Shown here piece by piece: positions 16,022 to 24,586 of a stretch of 64,000 bases of DNA. The translations under genes and the position numbers were made by a program. The number at the start of each line of letters is the position of its first letter. The first letter of the stretch is position 1. This stretch comes from Nesterenkonia sandarakina. GTDB taxonomy: Bacteria > Actinomycetota > Actinomycetes > Actinomycetales > Micrococcaceae. The stretch is taken from NCBI RefSeq assembly GCF_003003175.1, contig NZ_PVTY01000006.1, positions 1 to 64,000 on the forward strand, given 5' to 3'. Under the pieces are notes generated by a model. It was given only the letters and a program-made list of their open reading frames with translations, did no database searches and had not been told where the DNA came from.

Positions 16022-16839
16022 CACTCGCCTCCCCGGTCATGCCTCGGCCCAAGAACGGTCGGCACGCCTCCTCCAGTCCCCGATGGCTGCTGATCCCCGC
16101 CTCGATCGGGATCGCGCTCATCGTGGTGCCGATCCTCGCGATCGTGCTCCGAGTGTCATGGGACGAGTTCCCCGCCCTGGTCACCTCCCCGTCCTCCGTC
16201 TCAGCCCTGATGCTCAGCCTGCGCACCGCCGGCGCGTCCACGGTCCTGTGCGTGGTCCTGGGTGTGCCGATGGCCCTCGTGCTGTCCCGACTGAGGTTCC
16301 GCGGCCACGGCGTGCTGCGGTCACTGGTGCTGCTCCCGATGGTGATGCCCCCGGTGGTGGGCGGCGTCGCGCTGCTCTACACCTTCGGACGCCAGGGCCT
16401 GCTGGGCGAGTCGATGAGCGCATTGGGCATCCACATCGCGTATTCGACGACGGCGGTGGTCCTCGCCCAGACCTTCGTGGCCATGCCCTTCCTGGTGATC
16501 ACGGTCGAGAACGCGCTGCACGCGCTGGACCCGCACGTCATCGAGGCCGCCGTGATGGACGGCGCCGGGCCCACCGCGGTGCTGCGCACGATCATGCTTC
16601 CGCTGATCATGCCCGGCCTGATCTCCGGGGCCATCCTGGCGTTTGCCCGGGCACTCGGGGAGTTCGGCGCGACCATCGCCTTCGCCGGGAGCTTGGAAGG
16701 AGTCACGCGCACCCTGCCGCTGGAGATCTATCTGCAGCGCGAGACAGACCCCGACGCGGCAGTGGCGCTGTCGCTGCTGCTCATCGCCGCCGCGGTCCTG
16801 GTCGTCGGCCTCGCCGGAGCCAGGCGCCCGGCTGTGTGA
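16018..16839 (+). CDS. modB: Molybdate ABC transporter permease ModB
   Basis: A 273-residue membrane permease with about six helices. The ABC permease EAA loop is seen in [20 protein letters not shown], followed by [21 protein letters not shown], the ModB signature. It overlaps modA by 4 bases (ATGA). The ModC ATPase that normally follows is absent; the next gene is convergent and unrelated. The transporter must use an ATPase encoded elsewhere or share another one. Confidence 0.9.
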   Translation: MTLASPVMPRPKNGRHASSSPRWLLIPASIGIALIVVPILAIVLRVSWDEFPALVTSPSSVSALMLSLRTAGASTVLCVVLGVPMALVLSRLRFRGHGVLRSLVLLPMVMPPVVGGVALLYTFGRQGLLGESMSALGIHIAYSTTAVVLAQTFVAMPFLVITVENALHALDPHVIEAAVMDGAGPTAVLRTIMLPLIMPGLISGAILAFARALGEFGATIAFAGSLEGVTRTLPLEIYLQRETDPDAAVALSLLLIAAAVLVVGLAGARRPAV

Positions 16840-16901
16840 GCAGGGTCTGATCATCCCGGGGAGGCCGACGGAACGGGTGCGAGCAGGTCAGCCGATGCCG
16901 A

Positions 16902-17639
16902 TCAGGCGCGGGGGTTCTTGCGCCCGCGCAGAACTGCCATCACGATCGCGGCCAGCAGCCCGACCACCACGACGGCGCCGACCACGACTGCCCAGACCGG
17001 CAGGCCGGGATTCTGCTGCGTGTCTGACGCGGCGTCACCGGCGACCGGCTCGTCCGGCTGGCCGGAGTCCGCGGTGGTGGCCTCGGCGACGTCGTCGTCC
17101 TCTGCCGGGGCAGCGGACTCGGTCTCAGACTCGGCATCTGACTCAGATTCGGCCTCGGTCTCAGTTGAGGGCTCGGTCGGGGGCGAGGCCTCGGGCGTCG
17201 GCTCCGGCGCGGTGTCCACCACCTCGAAGTCGAAGGAGCTCTCTTCGGCGTGCCCGTCGGAGTAGACCACCCGGTAGGCCACGGTGTAGTCCCCACCGGG
17301 GAGCTCCTCGGGGAGTTCGGTGGACATGGTGGACCCGTCGATCTCGGTCTCGCCCTCCCAGTTCTCCCCGCCCTCATCGCTGACCTCGATGACGTTGGTG
17401 ATCGCTTCTCCCGTGGTGAGCCCGCCGCCGGAGAACTCGAGAGTGATCTCCTCGGGGCTCTGCTCCAGGACTGCGTCGGCCTCCGGGGTGGAGGAGAGGA
17501 GCGAATCGTGTGCCCAGGCGGGGGCGGCCATGGTGGTGACTGCCAGGCCGAGTGCGGCGGTGGCCGAGAGGGCGGTGATGCGCCCGGCGCGCTGGCGGCC
17601 GGTGGTGGCTGTGCGGGATGTGGATGTGCGGGATGACAT
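16902..17639 (-). CDS. CopC-domain copper-binding protein, membrane-anchored
   Basis: A 245-residue exported protein. The signal peptide (ALGLAVTTMAAPAWA) is cleaved before AHDSLLSSTPEADAVLEQSP, where the N-terminal His is the first Cu(II) ligand of CopC. The second metal histidine appears in YSDGHAEESSFDFEV. A ~70-residue Glu/Ser/Asp-rich spacer follows, then one C-terminal membrane helix (VVVGAVVVVGLLAAIVMAVL) and a basic anchor. CopC handles copper outside the membrane. ATG 17639 is used rather than an upstream in-frame start that lacks signal-peptide features. Confidence 0.88.
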   Translation of the reverse strand: MSSRTSTSRTATTGRQRAGRITALSATAALGLAVTTMAAPAWAHDSLLSSTPEADAVLEQSPEEITLEFSGGGLTTGEAITNVIEVSDEGGENWEGETEIDGSTMSTELPEELPGGDYTVAYRVVYSDGHAEESSFDFEVVDTAPEPTPEASPPTEPSTETEAESESDAESETESAAPAEDDDVAEATTADSGQPDEPVAGDAASDTQQNPGLPVWAVVVGAVVVVGLLAAIVMAVLRGRKNPRA

Positions 17640-17705
17640 GAGATTGGTGCTTTCCGTCGCGAGGTGACTGGCCCCCGGCATCGCGCCGGGAACCACGTGG
17701 TGATG

Positions 17706-18389
17706 TCAGCTCACGAGGACCGGCGGTCCACGCAGGGTCCGCGCGCCGCCGCCGAGCCAGAGATCCTGCAGGATGACGGTGGAGAAGGAATCGTGCGCGC
17801 GGATGGCGCGGGGCCCGGTCAGCGAGACCGGGCGCAGGAACAGCAGGAAGATCGGGCGCAGCAGGAGCAGTGCGCTGAGCACATGCAGGATCACCTCGCC
17901 GCGGCGGAACACCGCGAAGCCGAAGAGGGCGGCGAGGGCGTGGGCGACGAGCATCGGCCCGTCGGGCAGCACCTGGGTGACCGCGCTGGTCTGCGCCGCC
18001 GCGGTGACCACGACGGCGTGGTCATGCGCTGCGTGCCCGACGTGAGCTGCGGCCTCGCTGGACGCCACATCACTGGGCATCGTGGCGCTGGCCGATGCGC
18101 TGGCCGCCGGGAAGAACGCGAAGAGACCGTGCAGCACCGCCTGGCTGAACACGACGGCGACGCCGAGCCGGACCCGGCTGAGCCGGACGCCGGAGAGCGA
18201 GGCGCATACGGGCAGGCTCACTGCGAGGGCGAGCACGATGACGATCCAGTGCGGCAGGTGATGACCAGCGACAGAATGGGAGACCGCGGCGGAGCCGATG
18301 GCCAGACTCGCGGCCAACAGGCCTCGGGTCAGCCGTGCAGCGCCGGTGACGGGGCGCGGAGAAGGGGCGAAGTCCGCGGCATTGACCAC
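17706..18389 (-). CDS. Multi-pass membrane protein with His-rich loop, next to CopC
   Basis: A 227-residue integral membrane protein from GTG 18389. Five or six hydrophobic segments are visible, and the loop between them is rich in histidine (EAAAHVGHAAHDHAVVV). The gene directly precedes the CopC-domain gene on the same strand, with 66 bases between, and the histidine loop fits a copper-related role. The family is not recognised. The C-terminal cytoplasmic tail is basic and glycine-rich. Confidence 0.65.
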   Translation of the reverse strand: MVNAADFAPSPRPVTGAARLTRGLLAASLAIGSAAVSHSVAGHHLPHWIVIVLALAVSLPVCASLSGVRLSRVRLGVAVVFSQAVLHGLFAFFPAASASASATMPSDVASSEAAAHVGHAAHDHAVVVTAAAQTSAVTQVLPDGPMLVAHALAALFGFAVFRRGEVILHVLSALLLLRPIFLLFLRPVSLTGPRAIRAHDSFSTVILQDLWLGGGARTLRGPPVLVS

Positions 18390-18494
18390 AGGAGACCCCT
18401 TCCCTCGGCTGATGCGGGCGAGTCTACTACAGCGCGTAGAACTCGACTGAGGCGGGAGCGGGGCGTCGACAGGCCCGTTCGCGCGAGGCCTGAT

Positions 18495-18579
18495 CCCGCC
18501 ATCGATTGTGCAATTCGTGCAGGTTCTTCGCCCGATTCAGCCCGTTTCGGCGGTCGAATTGCACAACCGTTGAGGCGGG
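18495..18579. repeat. Palindromic element A
   Basis: ATTGTGCAATTCG (18505-18517) pairs with CGAATTGCACAAC (18555-18567) apart from one G-U-type position, and an outer CCCGCC/GGCGGG pair extends the stem. The 37-base interior contains CGCCCGATTCAGCCCG. It lies between divergent genes, so it is not a terminator. It shares its loop length and core with element B. Confidence 0.7.
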
Positions 18580-18589
18580 TGTGTGGCGG

Positions 18590-18941
18590 ATGAAGGGTGA
18601 CCCCACCGGATGCGCCGAGCGGCTTCTTCGAGGGGAGCACGGCCCGCCGATGCCCGGGCAGTTCCTGGTCTGCGGCGTCCTGCTCGTGGGAATCGCGGTG
18701 GTGGCGTCCTGGAACCGGTCCTGGCCCGTGGTGCTGCTGCTGCCGCCGTCGTTGACTCTGGCCTGGAGCGTGACCGTCAGCCGCCGAAGACATCACCGGG
18801 CTCTGGCCGCTGGGGGCAGGCGTCATGGCGGTCGGCACCACGCTGGGGACACTTGTCGTTCTGGGCGTCACGAGATTCGCCCGGCCTGAGCACCGGCTGC
18901 CCAGGTCTCCCTTCGCAGGCAGTTCCAGCGTGTCGCAGTGA
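18590..18941 (+). pseudogene. Degraded paralogue of the 18972-19427 membrane protein
   Basis: The translation of 18630-18780 (EHGPPMPGQFLVCGVLLVG, VVLLLPPSLTLAWSVT) and, after a one-base shift near 18775-18785, AAEDITGLWPLGAGVMAVG to the TGA at 18939-18941, both align with the intact neighbour (EHGPYEAWQVIGCGVTLL, VLLLPPSFTVAWSVT, AAEDVTGLWMVGAIM). The N-terminal third of the intact protein is missing. The copy thus combines an N-terminal truncation and a frameshift. It appears to be one arm of a tandem duplication, and the adjacent palindromic element A sits where its 5' end should be. Confidence 0.75.
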
Positions 18942-18971
18942 GACTGACACAGCCTCGAACATACTGGCGCG

Positions 18972-19427
18972 ATGACCACCACTCCGCCGCCCGGACAGAC
19001 CGACCGCAGCCACTCATGGCGAAGCGCACGCTTCCTGACCTGGTCGATCTTCGTGATCCTCGGATCCGCCGGCGCATGGTTCGCCTGGATGGGGTGGGAC
19101 CAGGAGTACCAGGTGGACCCGATGACCGGCCTGGAGCACGGCCCCTACGAGGCCTGGCAGGTCATCGGCTGCGGGGTCACCCTGCTGGCGGTCGCCCTGC
19201 CCGCTTCCTGGGGGCGGCACTGGAAGTCTGTGCTGCTGCTGCCACCGTCGTTCACCGTGGCCTGGAGCGTGACCGCCGCCGCCGAAGACGTGACCGGGCT
19301 CTGGATGGTCGGTGCGATCATGGTGCTCATCGGCAGCAGCGTCGGCGCAGCGGTCGTCCTGGGTGTGACCAGCGGGGTGGAGAGCCGCGACCGGCGGCTC
19401 CGGAAGCCTGGGATTCCGCCTCGGTGA
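18972..19427 (+). CDS. Small membrane protein of unknown function
   Basis: A 151-residue protein with about four hydrophobic segments (FLTWSIFVILGSAGAWFAWM, VIGCGVTLLAVALPASW, SVLLLPPSFTVAWSVTAAA, MVGAIMVLIGSSVGAAVVLG) and polar ends. I do not recognise the family. It is the intact member of a tandem pair; the upstream copy is degraded. Palindromic element B follows 30 bases after the stop. Confidence 0.7.
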   Translation: MTTTPPPGQTDRSHSWRSARFLTWSIFVILGSAGAWFAWMGWDQEYQVDPMTGLEHGPYEAWQVIGCGVTLLAVALPASWGRHWKSVLLLPPSFTVAWSVTAAAEDVTGLWMVGAIMVLIGSSVGAAVVLGVTSGVESRDRRLRKPGIPPR

Positions 19428-19456
19428 GCCCTTCGCCGTGAGGTAGGCGCCTGCTC

Positions 19457-19529
19457 CATCTGCTGGGCGATTTGCGGGCATTTTCAGCCCGATCAGGCCC
19501 CGAAAATCCCTCAAATCGCCCAGCAGATG
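19457..19529. repeat. Palindromic element B
   Basis: A perfect 18-bp inverted repeat, CATCTGCTGGGCGATTTG (19457-19474) and CAAATCGCCCAGCAGATG (19512-19529), encloses exactly 37 bases with CAGCCCGATCAGGCCC at the centre. An inner partial stem (ATTTTC/GAAAAT) extends it. It sits between convergent genes, and no T-tract follows the stem. It has the same loop length and core as element A. Confidence 0.8.
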
Positions 19530-19612
19530 AGAAGCGGGGGCCGGGGCCGGGGCCGGACGGGCCGCGCAGGAGGGGGCCGGGGCCGGGCATCGCCCGGGTT
19601 GCGCGGGACGGC

Positions 19613-21238
19613 TCAGCGGTCCAGGGTCGTCGCCAGCGGCTTCTCCTCCACGAAGAGCAGCATCACGGTCGCGATCAGCGCGAGCGGCACCATGAAGAGG
19701 AACAACGGCACCAGCGCCTCGTTGTAGGACTCCACGACCACCGTGTAGATCGAATCCGGCAGTCCGCGCACCAGTTCCGGGGTCAGCGAGTTCGCGCCCA
19801 CCCCGCCCGCGGCGTCGGCGGGCAGCCGGTCGGTGAGCATCTCGGTGAGTCGGCTCGCGAAGAGCGAGCCGATCACGGCCGAGCCCAGCGTGGCGCCGAC
19901 CTGGCGGAAGTAGTTCTGCCCCGCCGTCGCGGTGCCCACGTGGCGCAGCGCGAAGGAGTTCTGCGCGACCAGGGTCAGCAGCTGCATGGTGCAGCCCAGC
20001 CCGAGCCCGAGCACCCCGAGGTAGAGGCATTCCAGGATCACCGGGGAGTCGGCGCTGACCGTGGAGAGCAGCCCCAGGCCCAGCGCGGTGATCACGCTGC
20101 CGATCACCATCGTCTTCTTGTACCGGCCGGACTTGCTCACCCGGCGCCCGACGATGATCGAGGCCACCAGCAGGGTGCCCATCATCGGGATCATCAGCAT
20201 GCCCGCCTGAGCGGGGCTGTAGCCGGTGACCATCTGCAGGTAGGTGGGCATGTAGCCCAGCGCGCCGAACATCGCCACGCCGGTGATCAGTCCGGCCACC
20301 ATGGTGAGCACGAAGTTGCGGTTCCGGAAGAGCATCAGCGGCAGGATCGGCTCCGGCGTCCGGTATTCGATCCAGGTGAAGAGCAGTCCCGAGACGACCA
20401 GCGTGGCCAGCAGGCCCAGAATCATCGGGGAGGTCCAGGCGTATTCGCCGCCGCCCCAGGTCGCCACCAGCACGACGGCGGTGGTGGCCACGCCCAGCAG
20501 CGCCATCCCCCACACATCGATGCGTCCGCGGGCCTCGGGCTCACGCTTGGGCAGCTTCAGCAGCAGCACGATCCCGATCAGCGCGAGCACGCCCAGCGGG
20601 ACGTTCATCCACAGCGTCCAGCGCCAGCCGGGACCGTCGGTGAGCCAGCCGCCCAGCAGCGGGCCCGCCACCGAGGAGAAGGCGAAGACCCCGCCCATCA
20701 CACCCATATAGCGGCCGCGCTCCCGCGCGGGCACCACGTCGGCGATGGTCGCCTGGGACAGGATCATCAGTCCACCGCCGCCGATGCCCTGGATCACGCG
20801 GGCCCCGACCAGCTGGGACATGCTGTCTGCGGCGCCGCCGAGCGCGGAGCCGATGACGAAGGCGATGATCGCGAAGATGAACAGCGGCTTGCGCCCGAAC
20901 ATGTCTCCGAGCTTGCCGTAGACCGGCATCATCACGGTCGAGGCGAGGATGAACGCGGTGATCACCCACGCCATGTGCTCCACCCCGTCAAGCTCCCCGA
21001 CGATGGTCGGCAGCGCGGTCGCCAGCACGGTCTGGCCCAGCGAGGCCATCAGCATGGCGAGGATCAGGGCGCTGAAGATCCATCTGAGGTGCCCGGTCTC
21101 GGGCTCGAGCGGGGTGCTGGCGTCGACGGTGTCGGCAGCGTTGGCAGTGCTTGCGGCGTTGGCAATGCCTGCGGCCTGTCCCTCTGTCTCGGACGGCGGA
21201 ATGGCCTTCGGCAGCGAAGAGGTCTCTGGGTTGGTCAT
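19613..21238 (-). CDS. EmrB/QacA-type MFS multidrug exporter
   Basis: A 541-residue, 14-helix proton-coupled antiporter of the DHA2 family. The EmrB motifs are LGQTVLATALPTIVGEL in TM1, GKLGDMFGRKPLFI in the loop 2-3 motif A, and GARVIQGIGGGGLMIL in TM4. Its start overlaps the tail of the TetR gene on the same strand by 4 bases, so the two form one operon. The TetR operator upstream should control both. The substrate is likely a lipophilic drug, but sequence alone does not name it. Confidence 0.9.
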   Translation of the reverse strand: MTNPETSSLPKAIPPSETEGQAAGIANAASTANAADTVDASTPLEPETGHLRWIFSALILAMLMASLGQTVLATALPTIVGELDGVEHMAWVITAFILASTVMMPVYGKLGDMFGRKPLFIFAIIAFVIGSALGGAADSMSQLVGARVIQGIGGGGLMILSQATIADVVPARERGRYMGVMGGVFAFSSVAGPLLGGWLTDGPGWRWTLWMNVPLGVLALIGIVLLLKLPKREPEARGRIDVWGMALLGVATTAVVLVATWGGGEYAWTSPMILGLLATLVVSGLLFTWIEYRTPEPILPLMLFRNRNFVLTMVAGLITGVAMFGALGYMPTYLQMVTGYSPAQAGMLMIPMMGTLLVASIIVGRRVSKSGRYKKTMVIGSVITALGLGLLSTVSADSPVILECLYLGVLGLGLGCTMQLLTLVAQNSFALRHVGTATAGQNYFRQVGATLGSAVIGSLFASRLTEMLTDRLPADAAGGVGANSLTPELVRGLPDSIYTVVVESYNEALVPLFLFMVPLALIATVMLLFVEEKPLATTLDR

Positions 21239-21846
21239 CGGGTGGTCTCCACGACTTTTCTGAACAGGGCGATGGTCTCGCTGATGAAGGGGTCCAGGCT
21301 CTCCGCGCCGGACTCGTGATAGCGGGAGAAGGCGAACTTGGTGATGCCGCCGGCGAGCGCGAGCAGCGCTTCGAACGCATGGGCGCCCGCTCCCTCAGGC
21401 AGGTGCATCCCGCCCTGGTCTGTCTCCGCGTGCACGGCCGAGTACACCAGCCGTTCCACCTGGGCGAGCAGCTCGGCGAGCCGGGCGCGCAGCTGCGGGT
21501 GCTCGGCGATGATCGCGCGGCGCTGCGCGGCGGTCTCCTCCGGAAGACAGGTGCGCACCACGGAGACGAACAGGTGGACCACGCGGGTGAGCTCATCCTC
21601 GGTGGAGGCATGGAACCGTTCGACGACGGCGGGGTCCAGCTCTGCTGACCGGGTCCCGAGCACCGCGTCCTCCTTCACCGGGAAGTAGTTGAAGAACGTG
21701 CGGCGGGAGACGCCCGCCTGAGCGGAGATCTCATCCACGGTGACCGCCCCTGGCCCCTTGGAGGAGGCCAGCCCGAAGGCCGCCTGGTGGATCGCGTTCC
21801 AGGTGTCACGCTGGTTGCGCTTGCGTTGAGTCAGGTTTTCTTGCAC
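21235..21846 (-). CDS. TetR-family regulator of the MFS exporter
   Basis: A 203-residue repressor with the N-terminal TetR HTH (QAAFGLASSKGPGAVTVDEISAQAGVSRRTFFNYFPVKED, given here only as a pattern of about 40 residues at 17-56) and a helical ligand-binding domain ending in ETIALFRKVVETTR. The start codon is GTG 21846, inside one of the palindromes. A -35/-10 pair ends six bases before this GTG, so the message is probably leaderless. The gene precedes and overlaps the exporter, and autoregulation is likely. Confidence 0.88.
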   Translation of the reverse strand: MQENLTQRKRNQRDTWNAIHQAAFGLASSKGPGAVTVDEISAQAGVSRRTFFNYFPVKEDAVLGTRSAELDPAVVERFHASTEDELTRVVHLFVSVVRTCLPEETAAQRRAIIAEHPQLRARLAELLAQVERLVYSAVHAETDQGGMHLPEGAGAHAFEALLALAGGITKFAFSRYHESGAESLDPFISETIALFRKVVETTR

Positions 21847-21890
21847 TAGTGCATCTTATGCATCGATACAATTTTGCACAAGTGCAAGAA
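21841..21890 (-). promoter_or_regulatory. Leaderless promoter with paired TetR operators
   Basis: Read on the minus strand, TTGTGC (-35) is followed by 17 bases and TAAGAT (-10), which ends six bases before GTG 21846. Two palindromes overlap it: TTGCACTAGTGCA (21841-21853) at the start codon and TTGCACAAGTGCAA (21875-21888) over the -35. Both share the half-site TTGCAC/GTGCAA and are good TetR operator candidates. Confidence 0.6.
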
Positions 21891-22200
21891 CGTGCGGTTC
21901 GGCACACCGGGATTCGGCACTCCATCGGCTCCGCACAGGACGGCACAGTTCGGCACATCGGGACTCAGCACCTCGCGGCCCGGCCCGCTCGAGAGCGGCA
22001 CAGCGCAGCGGGGGCGGCCGATAAAGCCGCAGATCAGCCCTCAGGCTGACGCTTTTCCCGGCGGTCCTCCGAAATAATGAACCAATGATCGAATCACTCA
22101 CACTCGCCACAGACGTCGCCACCACGGTGGACGGGGACAGCTGGATCGCCGGGCTGCAGAACTGGACCCCGACGGGATAGGGCCGACTCCCGCACGGGAC
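21847..22200. other. Non-coding interval with imperfect direct repeats
   Basis: Beyond the TetR promoter this 354-base stretch holds two ~27-base copies of a GTTCGGCACA-CGGGA-TC-GCAC motif, at 21897 and 21948 (51 bases apart, about 6 mismatches), and several extra CGGCAC units. A 31-codon ATG frame at 22085-22180 lacks a ribosome binding site. I see no convincing gene here. Confidence 0.5.
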
Positions 22201-23367
22201 TCAGCGCTGCTCGGCGTCCTTCGGGTAGCGCTGGAGCTCGCGGGAACCCTGGGTGAGGTTCTTCAGGTCCACGCTGTCATCAAAGTTCGCACCGATCGCC
22301 CCGGCGAAGGTGCCTAGGGAGGCGGAGAGCCAGGCGATCTCGACGTAGTTGACGAAGCCGGTCTCCTCCCCCAGGATCTCGGCCATGAACCCTGGTTCGA
22401 TCAGCAGCAGCCCGACCACCAGGATCGAGCCGAAGAGCACCAGGTAGAGCGCGGTGACGCTGCTGAGCAGGCTCATCACGGTGGAGATGTTGTACATCGC
22501 GGCTTCGCGGGCACCCCCGACGGCGGCGGACTTGTCCCAGAGCCGATTGCTGATGATCAGCCAGGCGGTGACGATGCTGATCGCAGCCACCGAGACGATG
22601 GCCAGTCGCCAATGCGGCAGAAAGCTGGCCATCTCCCAGATCGTGGTGAAGAAGATGCCGAAGGCGCCGGTGGCGGCCGCGGCGGCGAAGACGCCGGAGA
22701 GTTTGGGCAGGGACCAGAACGGCTCGTTCGCCGCCACCATCCCCAAGGTCATCCAGAACCGCCCGGGGAACAGCATCCCGGGCGAGATGAAGAACGTGTC
22801 ATCGCCCTTCTGCTCCTCGACGTGGGCGTAGTAGCCGCCGTACTGGCGCGCGGGCTCCACGGACTCGTTGATCAGAGCGGTGACCACACGGTGCAGCTCG
22901 CGGCGCAGCGAATGCATGATGAACGTCGGCCCCAGCGCGGGCAGCGAGATGATCGCGAGCCGGTCCGAGAAGTGCAGCTCCGCCGTCTTGGGCCGCTCCC
23001 CGGCCATGCGCGGGATCTCGGTGACGATCACCGTCATGTCGGCCTCGGCCTCGCGGGCCCAGCGCTTGGCCACCTCCAGGTCGAGGGTGGCATCCTCGCG
23101 CAGCGGGATCAGCACCTGTTCCTGGGTGACCTCGGCACCACGGGCCCAGCCGGCGCGGCGGCCCCGCTGCGGCTGTTGGAGCATCTTGCGCACGAGCAGC
23201 GAGGTGCGACCCGGGTCGGAGTAGACCACGATGCTTCCGTCGCGGACGGACAGGTCTGTCTCGGGGTACTGGTCGACCTGACCCTGGTTCTGCGTGTCCT
23301 GCTGCCCGGGCGCCGTTCCCTGGCTCTGGTCCTCATGCGTCTCTTCGCGCGTTTCCTGCGATGCCAT
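22201..23367 (-). CDS. Large hypothetical protein with C-terminal four-helix membrane domain
   Basis: A 388-residue protein. The first ~190 residues are soluble, with a Gln-rich acidic N-terminus and a beta-rich segment (SIVVYSDPGRTSLLVRKML, MTVIVTEIPRMAG) that reads like a nucleotide-binding or stress-type domain. Four membrane helices follow in the second half (GVFAAAAATGAFGIFFTTIW, LAIVSVAAISIVTAWLIIS, LLSSVTALYLVLFGSILVVG, WLSASLGTFAGAIGANF). I do not recognise the family. ATG 23367 is chosen over GTG 23388 because it avoids seven unconserved residues. Confidence 0.65.
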   Translation of the reverse strand: MASQETREETHEDQSQGTAPGQQDTQNQGQVDQYPETDLSVRDGSIVVYSDPGRTSLLVRKMLQQPQRGRRAGWARGAEVTQEQVLIPLREDATLDLEVAKRWAREAEADMTVIVTEIPRMAGERPKTAELHFSDRLAIISLPALGPTFIMHSLRRELHRVVTALINESVEPARQYGGYYAHVEEQKGDDTFFISPGMLFPGRFWMTLGMVAANEPFWSLPKLSGVFAAAAATGAFGIFFTTIWEMASFLPHWRLAIVSVAAISIVTAWLIISNRLWDKSAAVGGAREAAMYNISTVMSLLSSVTALYLVLFGSILVVGLLLIEPGFMAEILGEETGFVNYVEIAWLSASLGTFAGAIGANFDDSVDLKNLTQGSRELQRYPKDAEQR

Positions 23368-23440
23368 GTCACCACAGTACCGTTGCACCTCGAAGCAGTG
23401 TCAGCGCGCTCATGGCGCGCTGACACCGATCACCGGCGAC

Positions 23441-24514
23441 TCAGGAGTCGCTGAGCATGTCCAGCACCAGGGGTTTCACCTGGGTGCCGTAGAGCTCAAT
23501 GGCGCTCATCATGTGCTCGTGCGCGAGGCTGGCATTGCCGTACTTCATGCCGAATCGGCTGTTGCCGAGCAGCTTCTGGGTGCGCACGATCTTCTTGGCC
23601 ACGGTCTCTGGGGAGCCCACGTACAGGGCTCCCTGGTGGACCTCCTGCTCAAACTGGGCCCGTGAGGGGTGGCCGTTGCCCCAGCCGCGCTCGCGGCCGA
23701 GCTTCGCCATCGATTCGGCCCAGGACGGGTAGAACACGTCCAGCGCCTCCTCGTCGGTGGGGCCGACGAAACCGTGGGAGTGCACGGCGATCCGGCGGTT
23801 GCCGCTGTGACCAAACTCATCGAGCGCCTTCTGGTAGAGCTGGGCCAGTGGGCGGAAGCGCTCGGGGGCGCCGCCGATGATGGCGAGCTCCAGGCCCAGA
23901 CCGTGGCGTGCGGCGCGGACCACCGAATTGGGGGTTCCGCCCACGGCGATCCAGGTGGGCAGGCCGTGTTCGTGGTCGGTCTTGGGGTAGATCTCCTGGT
24001 TGTTCAGCGACCCGCGGGTGTTGCCCTGCCAGCTGATCGGGCCCTCGGAGCGCAGCCGGGTGAAGAGCTCGACCTTCTCCTCGAAGAGCTGCTCGTAGTC
24101 GGAGAGGTCGTAGCCGAAGAGCGGGTAGGACTCGATGAAGGAGCCGCGGCCCAGGGAGACCTCGGCGCGGCCGTTGGTGAGGCCGTCGATGGTCGCGAAG
24201 CGCTGGTAAACGCGCACCGGGTCGTCGGAGGACAGCACGGTGACGGCGGAGCCGAGCTTGATCCGCTCGGTGGCGGCGCCGATCGCGGAGAGCACCACAT
24301 CGGGTGCCGAGATCGCGTAGTCGGGGCGGTGATGCTCACCGATGCCGATCACATCGACCCCCGAGGCGTCGGCCATCTTGGCCTCGGCCAGGACGTTGCG
24401 CAGCACCTGGGGCTGTGGGACATCCTGCTCGCCGTCGAGGGTCTTGGTGACGTCCCCGAAGGTGTGCAGGCCGAGTTCGAAATGGTCGCTGTGGCGCTCT
24501 GTGCTGATGCTCAT
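23441..24514 (-). CDS. LLM-class flavin-dependent oxidoreductase
   Basis: A 357-residue luciferase-like (beta/alpha)8-barrel enzyme that uses FMN or F420. Family features are FELGLHTFGDV, DVIGIGEHHRPDYAIS, the SDDPVRVYQRFATIDGL segment and GRAEVSLGRGSFIESY. The C-terminal half has LPTWIAVGGTPNSVVRAARH and GSPETVAKKIVRTQKL. Sequences with GIGEHHRPDY are usually annotated as alkanal monooxygenase-like. The substrate is unknown. ATG 24514 is preferred to an in-frame start 39 bases upstream. Confidence 0.85.
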   Translation of the reverse strand: MSISTERHSDHFELGLHTFGDVTKTLDGEQDVPQPQVLRNVLAEAKMADASGVDVIGIGEHHRPDYAISAPDVVLSAIGAATERIKLGSAVTVLSSDDPVRVYQRFATIDGLTNGRAEVSLGRGSFIESYPLFGYDLSDYEQLFEEKVELFTRLRSEGPISWQGNTRGSLNNQEIYPKTDHEHGLPTWIAVGGTPNSVVRAARHGLGLELAIIGGAPERFRPLAQLYQKALDEFGHSGNRRIAVHSHGFVGPTDEEALDVFYPSWAESMAKLGRERGWGNGHPSRAQFEQEVHQGALYVGSPETVAKKIVRTQKLLGNSRFGMKYGNASLAHEHMMSAIELYGTQVKPLVLDMLSDS

Positions 24515-24586
24515 GGTGGGTGCAACACCGATCATTCCCGGTTCATTCCTCAAAATTTGAAGGACTTAGGCTCTTCGGACTCCTGG

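Noticed and set aside
18495-18579. Element A as a terminator
   Set aside because: It lies between two divergent transcription units and has no U-tract; the same argument applies to element C.
22085-22180. 31-codon ATG frame
   Set aside because: No ribosome binding site and no recognisable pattern; it lies in a repeat-rich intergenic stretch.
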